A DNA stretch of 64,000 bases from positions 397,613 to 461,612 of the forward strand of contig VZSR01002420.1 of NCBI GenBank assembly GCA_013398615.1. The letters run 5' to 3'. Under the pieces are notes generated by a model that had not been told where the DNA came from, made no database searches, and saw only the letters and a list, made by a program, of their open reading frames with translations. The DNA comes from Brachypodius melanocephalos (taxonomy: Eukaryota; Chordata; Aves; Passeriformes; Pycnonotidae). Shown one piece after another: positions 61,482 to 64,000 of the stretch (position 1 is its first letter; every line of letters begins with the position of its first letter). The position numbers and the translations under genes are program-made.

Positions 61482-63264
61482 GTGTGTGTTTATATTAGAA
61501 GTAGTAGTAATACTGCCTGCTTTCTGAATGCTATTTCCTAGTTAAATCTATTTTGAAAATAGGTGAGAGAGGTGAATCATTTCTGAAAACTGCTGAGCAA
61601 TTGTCTATTTCAATTTCTTTCATCTAAAGAAATTCTGCTTAATCATCTGTTCTCAGTGACATTAATTTCATGTGGCAGAAGACTGCACAGACTCCATAAA
61701 AACTCACCCATACTCCATAAAAACATACCATTACTCAAGCATGGTGTATGAAGCTGAAGTTAAAATGCTATTTTTCGCTTGTGTCTTTTAATTTAGAAGT
61801 GAATTGCTTTTATTGATCTGCTTAGCCCGTGGTGCATGTGATCTGAGGTGTGTTAAGTTAGCAATATTGATCATCTGTGACCCACTGCTGTCGTTCTGGA
61901 GGTCACCTGCTGTGCAGAAGAATTTGGAACATAATGGCAGTGGCATCTCTAAAAACTGAAGTGGCAAAAAAGCAAACTTAGTGATATCACAATGAGTTTG
62001 TGATAAACTTCTTCCACCACTGTTGTGTGTGTACACTAGATTGGCTCTTAGTGAGGGTGTAGCTCATCATGAAAATAATGTTGAAGGATATGGCTTATTC
62101 CCACCCTATTTTAAATACTACTAGTTGTAATCACAACAATGAGGGTTTTTTTCTGCCTCAGCACTGCTGCAGCCTGCACTGGATTTTGATGTTCATTAAT
62201 AATGTTGGAAAATGGCTTAAGTAGTGCCAGAAATGCAGAATGAGTTCCCACAAAGCCAGATGATCTGTGGGAAGTGAGAAAGACACCTGAAATGAGAGCT
62301 CGTGGCTTGGACCATTACTGATAGTGATTTGGGGACCAAATTATGTATGTGGAGAAGCACAATACTGGCTTTTTGCATTGTTCTGTTAAAAGGTGTGAGC
62401 CAATTCCTGAACTTTGATTGTGCAGACTCTGTGGGGCTGAAGATAAATTGGTATGGCTGGAATGAGTGGAGAAGCTGCAGCAGGTCATCAGTAAGGTCTG
62501 TGTCCATTAACCTTGTGTCCATGGCTGTTTCGTTTGCCAGTACAAAATCTTGTGTGTTGATACTTTGGGCATTTTCTGGCGTGCAAGTACAAACCTTGCC
62601 TCAAAAGAAGCAAAATGCCTTTTTCCACATACACCGGCTGCCTGAAGGGCATCTGTGACAGCTGATGAGGGTTTTTTGCTTGGTTGGTTGGTCAGGATTT
62701 TTTTTTTAGCTTCATGTACGTCCCTCTAGTGGCGACAGCAAAAATTCCAGTGAAGTAACAGATGTTCTTATGTTTGGGATGCCCTGTCCAGGGCTTCAGT
62801 TTTTAGCTTCATTATTGCTTTTCGGAATATCCATGACATATCATGAAGCACAGCTGGAAACTTAGATTCCCAAACAAATTCTGTGACGTGGGAAAGTAGT
62901 GGGAAAAAGTGAAAAGTCAGAGGCAGTGATAATTCAAGCTTCTTTTGAGAAAAGATGTTCCTAAATGCCCATACTGATATTTTTTTGGATGGATTGTGAT
63001 GATGATTATTTTGCTCACAGAATTGAGGATCCATCAGCTTTAGCCAATGTGCAAGGTTTTAGAAGACAGTAATGTTGTCATTACAGTTGGGTGTGTGCAC
63101 TTTCTGTATTTCGGTTGTTAAATTCTGTATTCGGTTAAGTCATGAAAATAGCATTTTAGGAAGAAGTGAGACAAAAATGTGATGGAGGCAAGCTCCAAAG
63201 CATAGAAATCCAAGATATCATTATTTGGTGCGGCATTTTCTAGTACACGTTTGCCAATCTTCTG

Positions 63265-63302
63265 TAATAGTAGTAGTAATAAAAGTAATAATAATAATAG
63301 TA
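63265..63302. repeat. (TAG/TAA)n trinucleotide repeat
   Basis: A run of TAG units passes into TAA units with one interruption (AAAAG). On the opposite strand it reads as leucine- or isoleucine-rich open frames, which are artefacts. Confidence 0.9.
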
Positions 63303-64000
63303 AAAAGCAACATAAAATTCCCATGCTTATTACCATTTTCAGCAACAACATCTGCAGCTGCAAAATATAACTCAATTAAGATGCATATATACCTCTTCTG
63401 TGATGTAGCTGGTGGGATTCCACTGTAAATGGCAGGAAAGAGAGAGAGGAGGTGACTTGCCTGAAGCTGTCTGGAAAGCTGTGGCTGAGTCTGGAGGCAG
63501 ATCTCACCTCCTTGATGCAGAGCTGTGCCCCTGATGTGGGATGAAAAGGACACAAGCTTGTGAAGTCCTCTCATTTCTGCAAGTAGTGGGAAAATCCAAG
63601 TTCTACTTGGATTAAGTGACGGTTTAGCAAAGCAGCCTCAAAATGTTACTTCTTATTGCCTGAATAGTTCTGAATAGGAACTAGATTATTTTCCAGAAGT
63701 TTGCAGATCTCATGGCAGACAACTCAAGTTTTCTCAAGTGCTTGGGTGTTGCCTGACTGAACCCTCCACCCTGTGGCTGTGGCAGTGTGAGGCTCCCAAG
63801 TCCTTTGCTCTTCTTTCCACCCTTCTGCAGATTCTTTCATCTTCCCTGTTTTCCATTACTGGTGCCTGGGGAACTGATCCTTATTTAAAATAAAATGTCA
63901 TATTTCTTCTTTACCAGCCTTGTATTAAAAGAGTGGGAAAAAATTTTCAAACCCTTGGTGACTGCGAGGACCTCACTTATTTCTTCAGGATGAGTGTCAA

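Larger units (their letters stand above)
54040..64000 (+). other. ARHGAP24: ARHGAP24 intron after the second coding exon (partial)
   Basis: The intron begins at GTAGGA and no acceptor leading to a recognisable ARHGAP24 exon is found before the end of the window. I looked for the next expected protein segment (the PH end with a DRDRMTANHESYLLMAS-like stretch) and for the known alternative first exon of the short isoform, and saw neither. The stretch holds a sense CR1 fragment at its left end, then unique AT-rich sequence with little to name from 54930 to 59810. It also holds a CpG-retaining candidate regulatory block near 59.8-60.5 kb, an A run at 59634-59655, a perfect palindrome at 61458-61481 and a TAR trinucleotide repeat near 63.27 kb. 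Confidence 0.88.

Noticed and set aside
62217..62658. Overlapping open frames on both strands (101 and 118 codons)
   Set aside because: Considered as a pseudogene fragment, but no recognisable motif or homology was seen.

Overview
This is a vertebrate nuclear genomic window, AT-rich and gene-poor, most likely from a bird. The bird call rests on four fragments of CR1 LINE retrotransposons, which are the dominant interspersed repeat of avian (and more broadly sauropsid) genomes, combined with low overall repeat density and a recognisable vertebrate gene. I see no bacterial-style gene organisation, CRISPR array, operon or RNA gene.

Only two protein-coding exons can be supported, both on the + strand and both belonging to ARHGAP24 (FilGAP), a Rac-directed Rho GTPase-activating protein. 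The first (CDS 19179-19358) carries the start codon and residues 1-60. The second (53952-54039) carries residues 61-89 plus the first base of codon 90. Together they encode the N-terminus and most of the first half of the PH domain. The reading frame joins exactly across a 34.6 kb intron with canonical GT/AG ends. The rest of the PH domain, the RhoGAP domain and the C-terminal coiled coil must lie beyond position 64000. Any 5' non-coding exon and promoter either lie before position 1 or are not recognisable here.

Layout: 1-19155 is non-coding sequence upstream of the start exon, probably the end of a 5' intron, with one short CR1 3' end. 19156-19358 is the start-codon exon. 19359-53951 is the long PH-splitting intron, with two antisense CR1 ORF2 fragments (about 23.4-24.3 kb and 46.2-47.0 kb), a 100-N assembly gap, simple repeats and a few candidate regulatory or unexplained segments. 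53952-54039 is the second coding exon. 54040-64000 is the following intron, with a sense CR1 3' fragment starting about 190 bp after the exon and a CpG-retaining block near 59.8-60.5 kb that looks like a conserved non-coding element.

I did not find a convincing undescribed biological system. The most useful leads are the candidate regulatory blocks at about 59.8-60.5 kb and 49.8-50.06 kb, an unexplained 79-codon ORF at 49121-49360 with protein-like composition, two long perfect palindromes sharing an ATGTA-type core, and a CR1 copy whose 3' tail is joined directly to the middle of its reverse transcriptase.
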